NCBI GenBank assembly: GCA_035308965.1
Contig: DATGFN010000021.1
Coordinates: 1-64,000 of the forward strand
Length of the DNA stretch: 64,000 nt
Origin: DASYXZ01 sp035308965
Lineage (GTDB): Bacteria; Acidobacteriota; Terriglobia; UBA7540
Reading direction: 5' to 3'
The stretch's first letter is position 1. Each line of letters begins with the position of its first letter. Positions 43,535 through 51,887 of this stretch are shown piece by piece. A model generated the notes under the pieces. It had not been told where the DNA came from. It saw only the letters and a program-made list of their open reading frames with translations, and did not search any database. Both the position numbers and the translations under genes were made by a program.

Positions 43535-43993
43535 CTAGCGAGTATAGCGGGCGGGCGAGGGTCCTTCTTCCAGCGCTTTGCGATCCCAGATCATCCCTTC
43601 GCGGGTGTATTGGGCGAGCTCGAAATCCTGGGTCAATTCCAATGCATCCACCGGGCAGGCATCCTCGCACAATCCGCAAAACATGCAGCGGGACAAGTCA
43701 TAAGTGAAGGTGGAAAGTTTCTTGCGCCGGTCTTCCGTGCGCTCCCAGCCAACCACAATCAAGTTTTCCGGGCAGGCCAGCGAACACAGGTTGCAGGCAA
43801 TGCAAAGTGTCTCGCCCGTCTCGGGATTGTTATTCAGGCGTGGAGCGCCACGGTAACGCTCAGCCACCGGGGGCCGCTGGCGTGGATACTGCTCGGTATA
43901 GGTGGCGCTGGGCCGTTGATAAGAAAACGTCAGCTTCAACCCTTTGATCAGGTCGACGAGAAAAATGCGCCGGAGAAGTTCCTTGAATCCCAT
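43535..43993 (-). CDS. nuoI: NADH-quinone oxidoreductase subunit I
   Basis: 152 residues. Two 4Fe-4S motifs, CIACNLCSLACP and CMFCGLCEDACP, and the N-terminal LLRRIFLVDLIKGLKLTF region with RYRGAPRL identify NuoI rather than a generic ferredoxin. It carries clusters N6a/N6b of complex I. No other nuo gene is near, so it is detached from the main cluster or a second copy. Confidence 0.9.
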   Translation of the reverse strand: MGFKELLRRIFLVDLIKGLKLTFSYQRPSATYTEQYPRQRPPVAERYRGAPRLNNNPETGETLCIACNLCSLACPENLIVVGWERTEDRRKKLSTFTYDLSRCMFCGLCEDACPVDALELTQDFELAQYTREGMIWDRKALEEGPSPARYTR

Positions 43994-44223
43994 GTTTTGA
44001 ATCCCGGGCGATTATAATGTGGGTCACAAGCAAATGCAAATTTTCCATTTCGGATTTTGAATTGCCGGTTGGGATTTTCTGCCACCCAACCAGGAATTCA
44101 TTTATGATGTTGGTAATTGCAATTTTGGCGAAGGCCGCAGCCTTAAGTAAGTGCAGGGTGGTGGAATCAAGTTCCAACTGGCCGCTTGGTTGGTCTTGCG
44201 GCTCCAGCCTCGCGAGGAGATCC

Positions 44224-46122
44224 ATGGAAAGCGAATTGAAAGCGCCTTCCGCCGTGGAGCGGCAGAGAACACCGTCGCGGTGCATTTGGAAGGCGGCCGG
44301 AGTCATGGCTGCGGTACTGTTCTTTCTCCCATCTTCGCAGCGTCCGGAAGCCGAAGAGAAGGCCCCAGCTTACACAGCGGCGGAATTTCTTGATCCCATC
44401 AAATACCTTGCCAGCGATGCGTTGAAAGGCCGCGGCGACGGCACTCCGGAGCTCAACCAAGCGGCTGACTTCATCGCCCTCCACTTCAAGAAATATGGGC
44501 TCCGCCCCGCCGGGGATCGCGGCACCTACCTTCAGCATTTCACCATTACCGTGGGCGCGAACCTGGGGCCCAATAATTCCATTTCTTATGAGGAGGACGG
44601 AAAACCGAAGAGTCTGACGATTAAAGAGGACTTTTTACCCTTCACCTTTTCCGAGTCGCTGAACGCGAAGGCCGCACTCGTTTTTGCCGGCTACGGAATC
44701 ACGGCCCCTGAATTCCAATACGACGACTACAAGGGCCTCAACGCCCAGGGCAAAATTGTGATTGTATTGCGCCACGAGCCGCAGGAGAACGACGAGAAGA
44801 GCGTCTTCGCGGGAAAGCAACTCACCTCCCACTCCGAAATCGTGAATAAGGCAATCAATGCGCGTAACCACGGCGCCGTAGGCATGATTCTGGTGAACGA
44901 CGCGGGCAATCATCCGGGCGAGCCTGATCAATTGATCCCTTTCGGGACGCTCACGGGCCCCGAAGAGATGAAGATCGCGGCGATTCAGGTAAAAGCCGAC
45001 GTGGTGGACGAGTGGCTGAAAACTTCAGGCAAATCAGTGGATGATTTGCGCCAGGCCATCGACAAGGATCTTTCCAACCACTCGTTCGCCCTCGATCCCG
45101 CCCACCAACTTTCGCTCCGTGTGGACGTGGAACGCATTCGCAAACAAGTGGCAAACGTGGTGGGCATTCTTCCCGCACCCGGCGCCAGGCCCGATGGGAT
45201 GTTCATCATCATAGGAGCCCACTACGATCACCTGGGACTCGGCGATCAGCACTCGCTCGCGCCCAGCCAAATCGGGAAAATTCACTACGGCGCGGACGAT
45301 AACGCTTCCGGCACAAGCGCCGTGCTCGAACTCGCCGATGGCATGTCGCGCCAGCGCAAAGAACTCCGGCACTCCATCGTTTTCATCACCTTCGCCGCAG
45401 AAGAAACCGGCGTGCTCGGCTCCACTTACTACACCGCCCATCCCGCCGTGCCCCTTCCCCAAACCATGGCCATGCTCAATATGGATATGGTGGGTAGGGT
45501 GAAGGACAACAAGCTTTACATCGGCGGCACGGGCACCTCACCGGGTTTCAAGGAACTCGTTGAAGGCGCCAATAAGACGGTGAATCTTGAGTTAAGCTAC
45601 TCGGCTTCGGGCTACGGGGCCAGCGACCACATGTCTTTCACGGTAAGCGGCGTTCCGGTGCTTTTCTTTTTTTCCGGGCTGCACTCGGATTACCACAAGC
45701 CCTCCGACACATGGGACAAAATCAACTCGACCGACGGAGCGCGGGTAGTGCAACTGGTGGCGAATGTGGCAGGCGGGCTCGACGATCTCAAGCAGAAGCC
45801 CCAGTTTGTTCGCGTCGCCGAACCTACCATGCCTTCAATGGGCGGTGGAGGCGGCTACGGTCCCTATTTTGGTTCCATCCCTGACTTTGGCGAGATTCCG
45901 CATGGCGTGAAGTTCGCTGACGTGCGCGATGGTAGTCCGGCGGGAAATGCCGGATTCAAGGCGGGCGACATTCTGATCGACTTTGACGGGAAAAAGATTG
46001 ATAACCTCTACGATTTCACCTACGCCCTGCGCGCCCATAAACCCGGCGACAAAGTAAGCGTCACGGTGCTGCGCGGCGGCGAGAAGTTGACCAAAGACGT
46101 CACGCTCGAAGTGAGGAAATGA
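44224..46122 (+). CDS. Exported M28 aminopeptidase with PA and PDZ domains
   Basis: 632 residues from the ATG at 44224 (GAGGAG four bases ahead; frame open from 44017). Signal segment about 27-40. A PA insert (about 130-250; GKIVIVLRHEPQENDEKS) precedes the M28 core. Zinc ligands follow the family order: His in IGAHYDHLG (about 331), Asp in GADDNASG (about 358), Glu pair in FAAEETGVLGS (about 392), Asp in NMDMVGRV, His in HSDYHKPSDTW. A C-terminal PDZ domain (about 555-632; GSPAGNAGFKAGDILIDFDG) may dock substrates. First of three exported proteins on this strand. Confidence 0.93.
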   Translation: MESELKAPSAVERQRTPSRCIWKAAGVMAAVLFFLPSSQRPEAEEKAPAYTAAEFLDPIKYLASDALKGRGDGTPELNQAADFIALHFKKYGLRPAGDRGTYLQHFTITVGANLGPNNSISYEEDGKPKSLTIKEDFLPFTFSESLNAKAALVFAGYGITAPEFQYDDYKGLNAQGKIVIVLRHEPQENDEKSVFAGKQLTSHSEIVNKAINARNHGAVGMILVNDAGNHPGEPDQLIPFGTLTGPEEMKIAAIQVKADVVDEWLKTSGKSVDDLRQAIDKDLSNHSFALDPAHQLSLRVDVERIRKQVANVVGILPAPGARPDGMFIIIGAHYDHLGLGDQHSLAPSQIGKIHYGADDNASGTSAVLELADGMSRQRKELRHSIVFITFAAEETGVLGSTYYTAHPAVPLPQTMAMLNMDMVGRVKDNKLYIGGTGTSPGFKELVEGANKTVNLELSYSASGYGASDHMSFTVSGVPVLFFFSGLHSDYHKPSDTWDKINSTDGARVVQLVANVAGGLDDLKQKPQFVRVAEPTMPSMGGGGGYGPYFGSIPDFGEIPHGVKFADVRDGSPAGNAGFKAGDILIDFDGKKIDNLYDFTYALRAHKPGDKVSVTVLRGGEKLTKDVTLEVRK

Positions 46123-46162
46123 AGGTCATGCCCGGTCGGTTGGTTGGTGGAAGCCTCCGCTA

Positions 46163-47314
46163 ATGGAATCAATGATGAATCCTATGAAGAGAAATTACCT
46201 CAGCACCGCAAATGGACTCGGTGTCGCACTCTTCGTTCTGATTTTCCCGCTGTTTTTCGGACCGAATCTAAACGGGCAGGAAAAGAGGGAATCGACAGGT
46301 GCGTCCGGCATCGGTCCTGCGGTGAATGGCACCGCGGATGATCCATTGCGGGATCCGCGCGAAACCCACTTGCGCCACGTCAAGCAGTTGACTTTCGGCG
46401 GGCAAAATGCCGAAGCCTATTTTAGCTTTGACGGTACCCGCCTCATCTTCCAGTCCACGCGCGAGCCCTACGGGTGCGACCAGATCTTTATGATGAACGC
46501 GGACGGCTCGAACCAGCATTTAATCTCCACCGGCAAGGGCCGTACCACGTGCAGTTACTTTTTCAAAGACGGCAGGCATATCCTTTACTCATCCACCCAT
46601 CTCGCCAGCCCCGGCTGCCCGCCGCGCCCGGACTACTCCAAAGGTTACGTTTGGGGCGTCTATTCCGCCTACCAGATTTCGTACGCCACTGACTCGGGAA
46701 AGATATTAAGGCAGCTCACCGCCGGGCCGGGCTACAACGCCGAAGCAACGCTCTCCGCCGATGGCAAAAAAATCGTCTTCACCAGTTCGCGCGACGGCGA
46801 CCTGGAAATCTATACCATGAAGTCCGACGGTACTGGCGCCCAACGGCTTACTCACCAACTGGGTTATGATGGCGGTCCGTTCTTCTCCCCTGACGGCAAG
46901 TGGATTGTGTACCGCGCCCATCATCCCACCGAGCCTGCGGAGGTGGCGCGATACAAGGAATTGCTGGCCCAGGATTTGGTGGAACCCACGCAGATGGACC
47001 TTTACGTGATGCGCTCGGACGGCTCCGGCCAGCGCCAGATTACCAGCCTGCCCGGCGCGAGTTTTGGCCCGTATTTCTTTCCGGACAACAATCGGATTAT
47101 TTTTGCCTCGAATTATCAGCATCCCTCTTCGAGCGAATTCGAGCTTTACGCCGTGAATCGAGACGGCCAAAAAATGGAGCAAGTCACCTTCGCGGAAGGA
47201 TTCACGGCTTTTCCACAATTCTCAATTGACGGGAAAAAACTGGTCTTCGCCTCCAACCGCAACGCCAAGGCGCCTCACGAGATCAACGTCTTTATTGCTG
47301 ATTGGGTGCCCTAG
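46163..47314 (+). CDS. TolB-like PD40 beta-propeller protein
   Basis: 383 residues with a signal segment (GVALFVLIFPLFFGPNLNG). Repeated PD40 blades: FSFDGTRLIFQSTREPYGCD, LSADGKKIVFTSSRDGDLEI, FSPDGKWIVYRAHHP and FSIDGKKLVFASNRNAKAPH. Resembles TolB propellers but lacks the TolB N-terminal domain and has no tol genes around. It starts 40 bp after the M28 peptidase and precedes the tricorn protease, so a shared operon is likely. Exact start among three close ATGs is uncertain. Confidence 0.87.
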   Translation: MESMMNPMKRNYLSTANGLGVALFVLIFPLFFGPNLNGQEKRESTGASGIGPAVNGTADDPLRDPRETHLRHVKQLTFGGQNAEAYFSFDGTRLIFQSTREPYGCDQIFMMNADGSNQHLISTGKGRTTCSYFFKDGRHILYSSTHLASPGCPPRPDYSKGYVWGVYSAYQISYATDSGKILRQLTAGPGYNAEATLSADGKKIVFTSSRDGDLEIYTMKSDGTGAQRLTHQLGYDGGPFFSPDGKWIVYRAHHPTEPAEVARYKELLAQDLVEPTQMDLYVMRSDGSGQRQITSLPGASFGPYFFPDNNRIIFASNYQHPSSSEFELYAVNRDGQKMEQVTFAEGFTAFPQFSIDGKKLVFASNRNAKAPHEINVFIADWVP

Positions 47315-47454
47315 TCCCGTGCCGGGCGGGTGAAGCACAAAGTGAATCGCACGAGCGAATCCAATTTGCCCTGATAATAGGTTGCCTTTTGGCATGAATT
47401 TAGGCGATTAAGATTTCTTTACCCAGGAAATGATTGCATGTCATGGAGGAAATG

Positions 47455-50400
47455 ATGAAACGTGCCGGCATGGTGGTTTGTCTTTTGGTGTTGGGGCTTG
47501 GAACCAGCAGGGCCCTGGAGCCCGGGCCGCAACTTCTTCAAAGCCCTACTCTAAGTAAGACTCAGATTGCTTTCGCCTACGGGGGCAACATCTGGATCGT
47601 GGATCGCAATGGCGGGGATGCGCGCCGGCTGGTGACGGGTACGGATATTGAGAGCGGTCCGGTCTTTTCACCTGACGGCACCATGGTGGCCTACACCGGT
47701 GACTACGACGGCAACCAGGACGTTTATGTGGTGCCCGCTTCCGGAGGCGAGCCGCGCCGCCTCACCTACGATCCGAGCACGGACGTTGCGGTGGGATGGA
47801 CCCCGGACGGTAAGCGAATCCTGTTTCGCTCCACACTGAATAGTTATACCCGCTTTGAGCGGTTGTTCACCGTACCGGTGGAGGGTGGATTTCCCACCCC
47901 ATTGCCTTTGCCCATGGGCGTGCAGGGATCGTATTCGTCCGACGAATCTCAGATCGCCTATGTCCCACGCTGGAATCGAAGGCTGGGGGCAAGCTCGAGC
48001 TACATCGCAATCAAGCACTACCGGGGAGGATTGACGGCGCCCATCTGGGTCGCCAAGCTTTCGGACTCTTCCATAGTGAAAATCCCACGCGACAATTCGA
48101 ATGACACCAACCCCATGTGGGTTGGCGACAAGATTTATTTTATCTCTGACCGCGATGGCCCTGCCACGCTCTTTTCCTACGACTCCAAGACCCGAGAAGT
48201 AGCTGAATTGTTGAAAAACGAAAGACTCGACATCAAATACGCCGCGGCCGGACCCGGAGGAATTGTCTACGAACAGTTCGGCTCCTTGCATCTCTTTGAC
48301 CTTCGCTTGGGCAAAGAAAAAGCCATCAACATCAGCGTGACAGGTGACATGCCGCAAGTGAGGCCGCATTTTGATAAAGTTGAGAAACAAATCCAGGCGT
48401 TCGACATTTCTCCCACCGGCCAGCGCGCGGTTTTTGAAGCACACGGCGAAATACTTACCGTCCCGGCTGAGAAAGGCGACATTCGAAATCTAACTCACAG
48501 TCCGGCTGTGGCCGACCGCGACCCCGCGTGGTCGCCGGATGGCAAATCCATCGCCTACTTTTCGGACGAGTCCGGCGAATACGCGCTGCACATCAGCACG
48601 CAAGACGGTTTGGGAGCAATCCGCAAGATTGATCTGGGCCAGCCGGCCTCATTCTTCTACTCCCCCGCCTGGTCGCCGGACAGCAAGAAAATCTCATACA
48701 AAGACAAGCGCCTAAACCTTTGGTACGTGGACCTCGATCATCCCACGCCGGTTAAAGTGGATACGGACCAGTTTGATTCACCCCTGCACGAGTTTGACAC
48801 CATATGGTCGCCCGACAATCGCTGGCTGGCCTACACCAAACAGCTCCAAAATCACCAGCGCGGTGTGTTTGTTTATTCGCTCGACGACCACAAAGCCACC
48901 CAACTGACGGACGGCATGAGCGACGCGCTCTATCCCAATTTCGATAAGAGCGGCAAATATCTTTTTTTCACCGCCAGCACAAATCTGGGATTGACCACGG
49001 GCTGGCTCGACATGACCTCCATTGATCACCCGGTGACGCGAAGCGCTTACGTGGTTGTGCTTCGCAAGGACTTGCCATCACCCATTGCTCCTGAAAGCGA
49101 TGACGAAAACAGTGGAGAGAAAAAGGACGCCAAGACCGATCAAGCTGGCGATCAGAGCAAAGATAAAGACAAAGACAAGGACAAAGACAAAGAGAAAAAA
49201 GAGGCGGTGAAGGTCTCCATCGACTTTGAAAATATCGGGCAACGTATATTGGCGCTGCCCATCCCTGCCCAAAACTACCAAGGGATGTCGGTTGGTAAGG
49301 AAGGCATTGTGTATCTGCTGGAAGGCCCGCCAGTGGACGGCGAAAACGGCCCGCCAGTGCTGGCTGTTCAGCGTTTTGATATGAAGACCCGCAAAACGGA
49401 AAAACTGGTCGATGGCGTGACGCGTTTCGCCGTATCTGCCAATGGCGAAAAGATGCTGTACCGCCAGGCTGAGAAGTGGTTCATCGCTGCCGCCGACAAG
49501 CCTCCCAAACCCGGCGAAGGCGCGCTCAAAACGGCGGACATGGAAGTGTACGTCGATCCGCGCGCCGAGTGGGCGCAGATGTTCCACGAAATCTGGCGGA
49601 TGGAGCGCGACTTTTTTTACGATCCGCATTTCCACGGGCTCAACCTGGAGGCAGCGGAGAAATTCTACGCGACCTTCCTTCCCGCCGTGGCGAGCCGCGC
49701 CGACCTTAACTATCTGTTCGCAGAAATGCTGGGCAATCTCAACGTCCTCCACATGTACGTGGGCGGCGGTACGATGCCCGAACTTAAAACCGTGAAGGTG
49801 GGATTGCTGGGCGCGGATTACGTGCTTGAAAACGGCCGCTATCGTTTCAAGCGCATTTACGACGGCGAAAATTGGAATCCCCAACTTCGCGCCCCGCTCA
49901 CCCAGCCGGGTGTCAACGTGAGGCAAGGTGAATACCTGTTGGCGGTTCAAGGGCGCGAACTGCATGCCTCGGACAACATATTCAGTTTCTTCCTGGAAAC
50001 AGCAGGCGTGCAGGTGGTGTTAAGAGTCGGGCCCAACGCAGATGGCAGCGGATCGCGCAACGTGACCGTGGTTCCGGTGGAGAGCGAAGCCGGCCTTAGG
50101 AATCTCGCCTGGATGGAAGGCAACCGGCGCAAAGTAGATGAGCTGAGCCACGGCAAACTCGCCTACGTTTATTTGCCCAACACCGCGGGGGCCGGCTACA
50201 CCAATTTCAATCGCTATTATTTTGCCCAGGTGGGCAAGGAAGGCGCGGTGCTGGACGAGCGCTTTAATGGCGGCGGCGATCTCGCCGACTACATCATTGA
50301 TTACATGCGCCGCCCCGTTCAGAGTCTGGTGATGACGCGCGAAGGCGAAACCTACACCGAACCGCAGGAAGCGATTTATGGGCCCAAAGCAATGATCATC

Positions 50401-50763
50401 AATGAATTCGCGGGGTCGGGCGGCGACGCCATGCCGTGGTATTTCCTGAAGGCGGGCATTGGCCCGCTGGTCGGCATGCGGACTTGGGGAGGCTTGGTGG
50501 GCATCGGAAATTATCCGACGCTCATGGACGGCGGATCTGTCACCGCGCCTCGTTGGGCCATCTATGGAACCAAAGGCGAGTGGGAAGTGGAGAATCACGG
50601 CATCTCTCCGGACGTTGAGGTGGAGCTTGACCCCATGCTGGTGCGGCAAGGCCACGATCCGCAGCTTGAGAAGGCGGTGGAGGTGGTGTTGCAAGCCCTC
50701 AAAGAACACCCGCTGCCGACTTATAAAGTTCCGGCCTATCCGAATTACCATCCGAAGTTCTAG
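47455..50763 (+). CDS. Tricorn-type S41 protease, exported
   Basis: 1102 residues from the ATG at 47455 (GGAGGA four bases ahead). Signal peptide about 1-22. PD40 propellers fill about 25-540. A highly charged linker (about 540-585) contains a run of Lys-Asp dipeptides. Then the helical C1 region, a PDZ domain (about 790-880) and the S41 core. Catalytic His is H766 in LHMYVGGG and Ser is S988 in EFAGSGGDAMPWYF; TWGGLVGIGNYPTLMDGG also matches tricorn. It should cut peptides that enter via the propellers, feeding the nearby M28 peptidase. Cytosolic in archaea, but exported here by its signal. Confidence 0.93.
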   Translation: MKRAGMVVCLLVLGLGTSRALEPGPQLLQSPTLSKTQIAFAYGGNIWIVDRNGGDARRLVTGTDIESGPVFSPDGTMVAYTGDYDGNQDVYVVPASGGEPRRLTYDPSTDVAVGWTPDGKRILFRSTLNSYTRFERLFTVPVEGGFPTPLPLPMGVQGSYSSDESQIAYVPRWNRRLGASSSYIAIKHYRGGLTAPIWVAKLSDSSIVKIPRDNSNDTNPMWVGDKIYFISDRDGPATLFSYDSKTREVAELLKNERLDIKYAAAGPGGIVYEQFGSLHLFDLRLGKEKAINISVTGDMPQVRPHFDKVEKQIQAFDISPTGQRAVFEAHGEILTVPAEKGDIRNLTHSPAVADRDPAWSPDGKSIAYFSDESGEYALHISTQDGLGAIRKIDLGQPASFFYSPAWSPDSKKISYKDKRLNLWYVDLDHPTPVKVDTDQFDSPLHEFDTIWSPDNRWLAYTKQLQNHQRGVFVYSLDDHKATQLTDGMSDALYPNFDKSGKYLFFTASTNLGLTTGWLDMTSIDHPVTRSAYVVVLRKDLPSPIAPESDDENSGEKKDAKTDQAGDQSKDKDKDKDKDKEKKEAVKVSIDFENIGQRILALPIPAQNYQGMSVGKEGIVYLLEGPPVDGENGPPVLAVQRFDMKTRKTEKLVDGVTRFAVSANGEKMLYRQAEKWFIAAADKPPKPGEGALKTADMEVYVDPRAEWAQMFHEIWRMERDFFYDPHFHGLNLEAAEKFYATFLPAVASRADLNYLFAEMLGNLNVLHMYVGGGTMPELKTVKVGLLGADYVLENGRYRFKRIYDGENWNPQLRAPLTQPGVNVRQGEYLLAVQGRELHASDNIFSFFLETAGVQVVLRVGPNADGSGSRNVTVVPVESEAGLRNLAWMEGNRRKVDELSHGKLAYVYLPNTAGAGYTNFNRYYFAQVGKEGAVLDERFNGGGDLADYIIDYMRRPVQSLVMTREGETYTEPQEAIYGPKAMIINEFAGSGGDAMPWYFLKAGIGPLVGMRTWGGLVGIGNYPTLMDGGSVTAPRWAIYGTKGEWEVENHGISPDVEVELDPMLVRQGHDPQLEKAVEVVLQALKEHPLPTYKVPAYPNYHPKF

Positions 50764-50845
50764 CCGCCCTCGCCGGGAGTGCCTTTCTTGGAGGGCGGGA
50801 ATTCAACGCGCGGAATTTGCTGATCATTCCCACGGTGCCTTCAAC

Positions 50846-51835
50846 TCACGGAATCAGTAAAATCCTTCCGCAGATTTTCCGATCTTCGAACGCTGCGTGA
50901 GCATTGGCGGCTTCGGCGAGGGGAAGAGTGCGATCGATTCTAATAGAGAGTTTTCCCTCTCGGATCCAGTCTGCAAACTGACGCAGGTATCCCGGATACT
51001 CTTTCAAGTATGGAAGCCCGTTGGTGCGCGTGATGAAGAGCGATCCTTTTTCCTGCAAGGCCATCAAATCGAATGGAGGGACATAACCGCTCGACTGGCC
51101 GTAAATCACCAGGTATCCGGCCGGAGCAAGACTATTCAGACTCGCCTCAAAAGTATCTTTCCCCACACCGTCATACACCACATTGACGCCCCGGCCGTCT
51201 GTAATGCGCCGCGCTTCCACGGCAATATCGGATTGCCTGGAAATGATCACCTCTTCCGCACCTGCTTCCCGCACAAATTTCGCCTTCTCGGCGGTTGAGG
51301 TCACGCCGATCAAGCGGCCTCCGCGCATCTTCGCCATTTGACAAAGCAAGAGCCCGACGCCTCCCGCTGCCGCTTGCACCAGGCACCATTCTCCCTGCTT
51401 GACGGGATAAGTGAAATGCGTAAATGCGTAGGCAAGGAATCCCTGGTTCATTCCGGCCGCCGCTTGTTCAAAGCTGATGCCTTCGGGGATAACGATCAGC
51501 CGCGGCGCCGGAACCACCGCGTGGGTTGCGTATGAACCGCCCACGAAACTGACCCGGTCGCCCGTGTGCACATTCTTGACATCCGCACCAAGCGCCTCCA
51601 CTACGCCCACTCCCTGGCTTCCCAATGTGGCGGGAAATTCGGGCTCACCGCTGCCGGCCCGCATGTAGAAAGCCTGCCCTACCAGCTGACCGCGGCGCTT
51701 CTGGACGTCGAGAAAGTTGACGCTCGCGGCATGAACCCGCACCAGCGTCTGGCCCGGTCCGGGGACGGGCTTGGGCAGTTCTTCCCACTTCATCACTTCC
51801 GGCCCGCCGTAAGCGTGAATGCGTATGGCCTTCAT
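50846..51835 (-). CDS. Quinone oxidoreductase/zinc-free MDR family
   Basis: 329 residues from the ATG at 51835 (MKAIRIHAYGGPEVMKWEEL). Medium-chain reductase of the quinone oxidoreductase (QOR) branch: the NADPH site is QAAAGGVGLLLCQMAKM, with VVYDGVGKDTFEASLNSLAP and QSSGYVPPFDL. Zinc-ligand cysteines are absent, as in QOR. Reduces quinones or enones with NADPH. The ribosome site GGAGGGGG is about 10 bases away. Confidence 0.92.
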   Translation of the reverse strand: MKAIRIHAYGGPEVMKWEELPKPVPGPGQTLVRVHAASVNFLDVQKRRGQLVGQAFYMRAGSGEPEFPATLGSQGVGVVEALGADVKNVHTGDRVSFVGGSYATHAVVPAPRLIVIPEGISFEQAAAGMNQGFLAYAFTHFTYPVKQGEWCLVQAAAGGVGLLLCQMAKMRGGRLIGVTSTAEKAKFVREAGAEEVIISRQSDIAVEARRITDGRGVNVVYDGVGKDTFEASLNSLAPAGYLVIYGQSSGYVPPFDLMALQEKGSLFITRTNGLPYLKEYPGYLRQFADWIREGKLSIRIDRTLPLAEAANAHAAFEDRKICGRILLIP

Positions 51836-51887
51836 CACCGTCGCGCCCCCTCCGTTGCCGGCCGAGGTCTTCACCTGTGCGCGTAAA

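Noticed and set aside
43535..43993. Generic ferredoxin
   Set aside because: The N-terminal region and length match NuoI better than a free ferredoxin.
44017..44223. Upstream start for the M28 peptidase
   Set aside because: The first 69 codons have no ribosome site or signal peptide, while 44224 has GAGGAG and leads into a hydrophobic segment.
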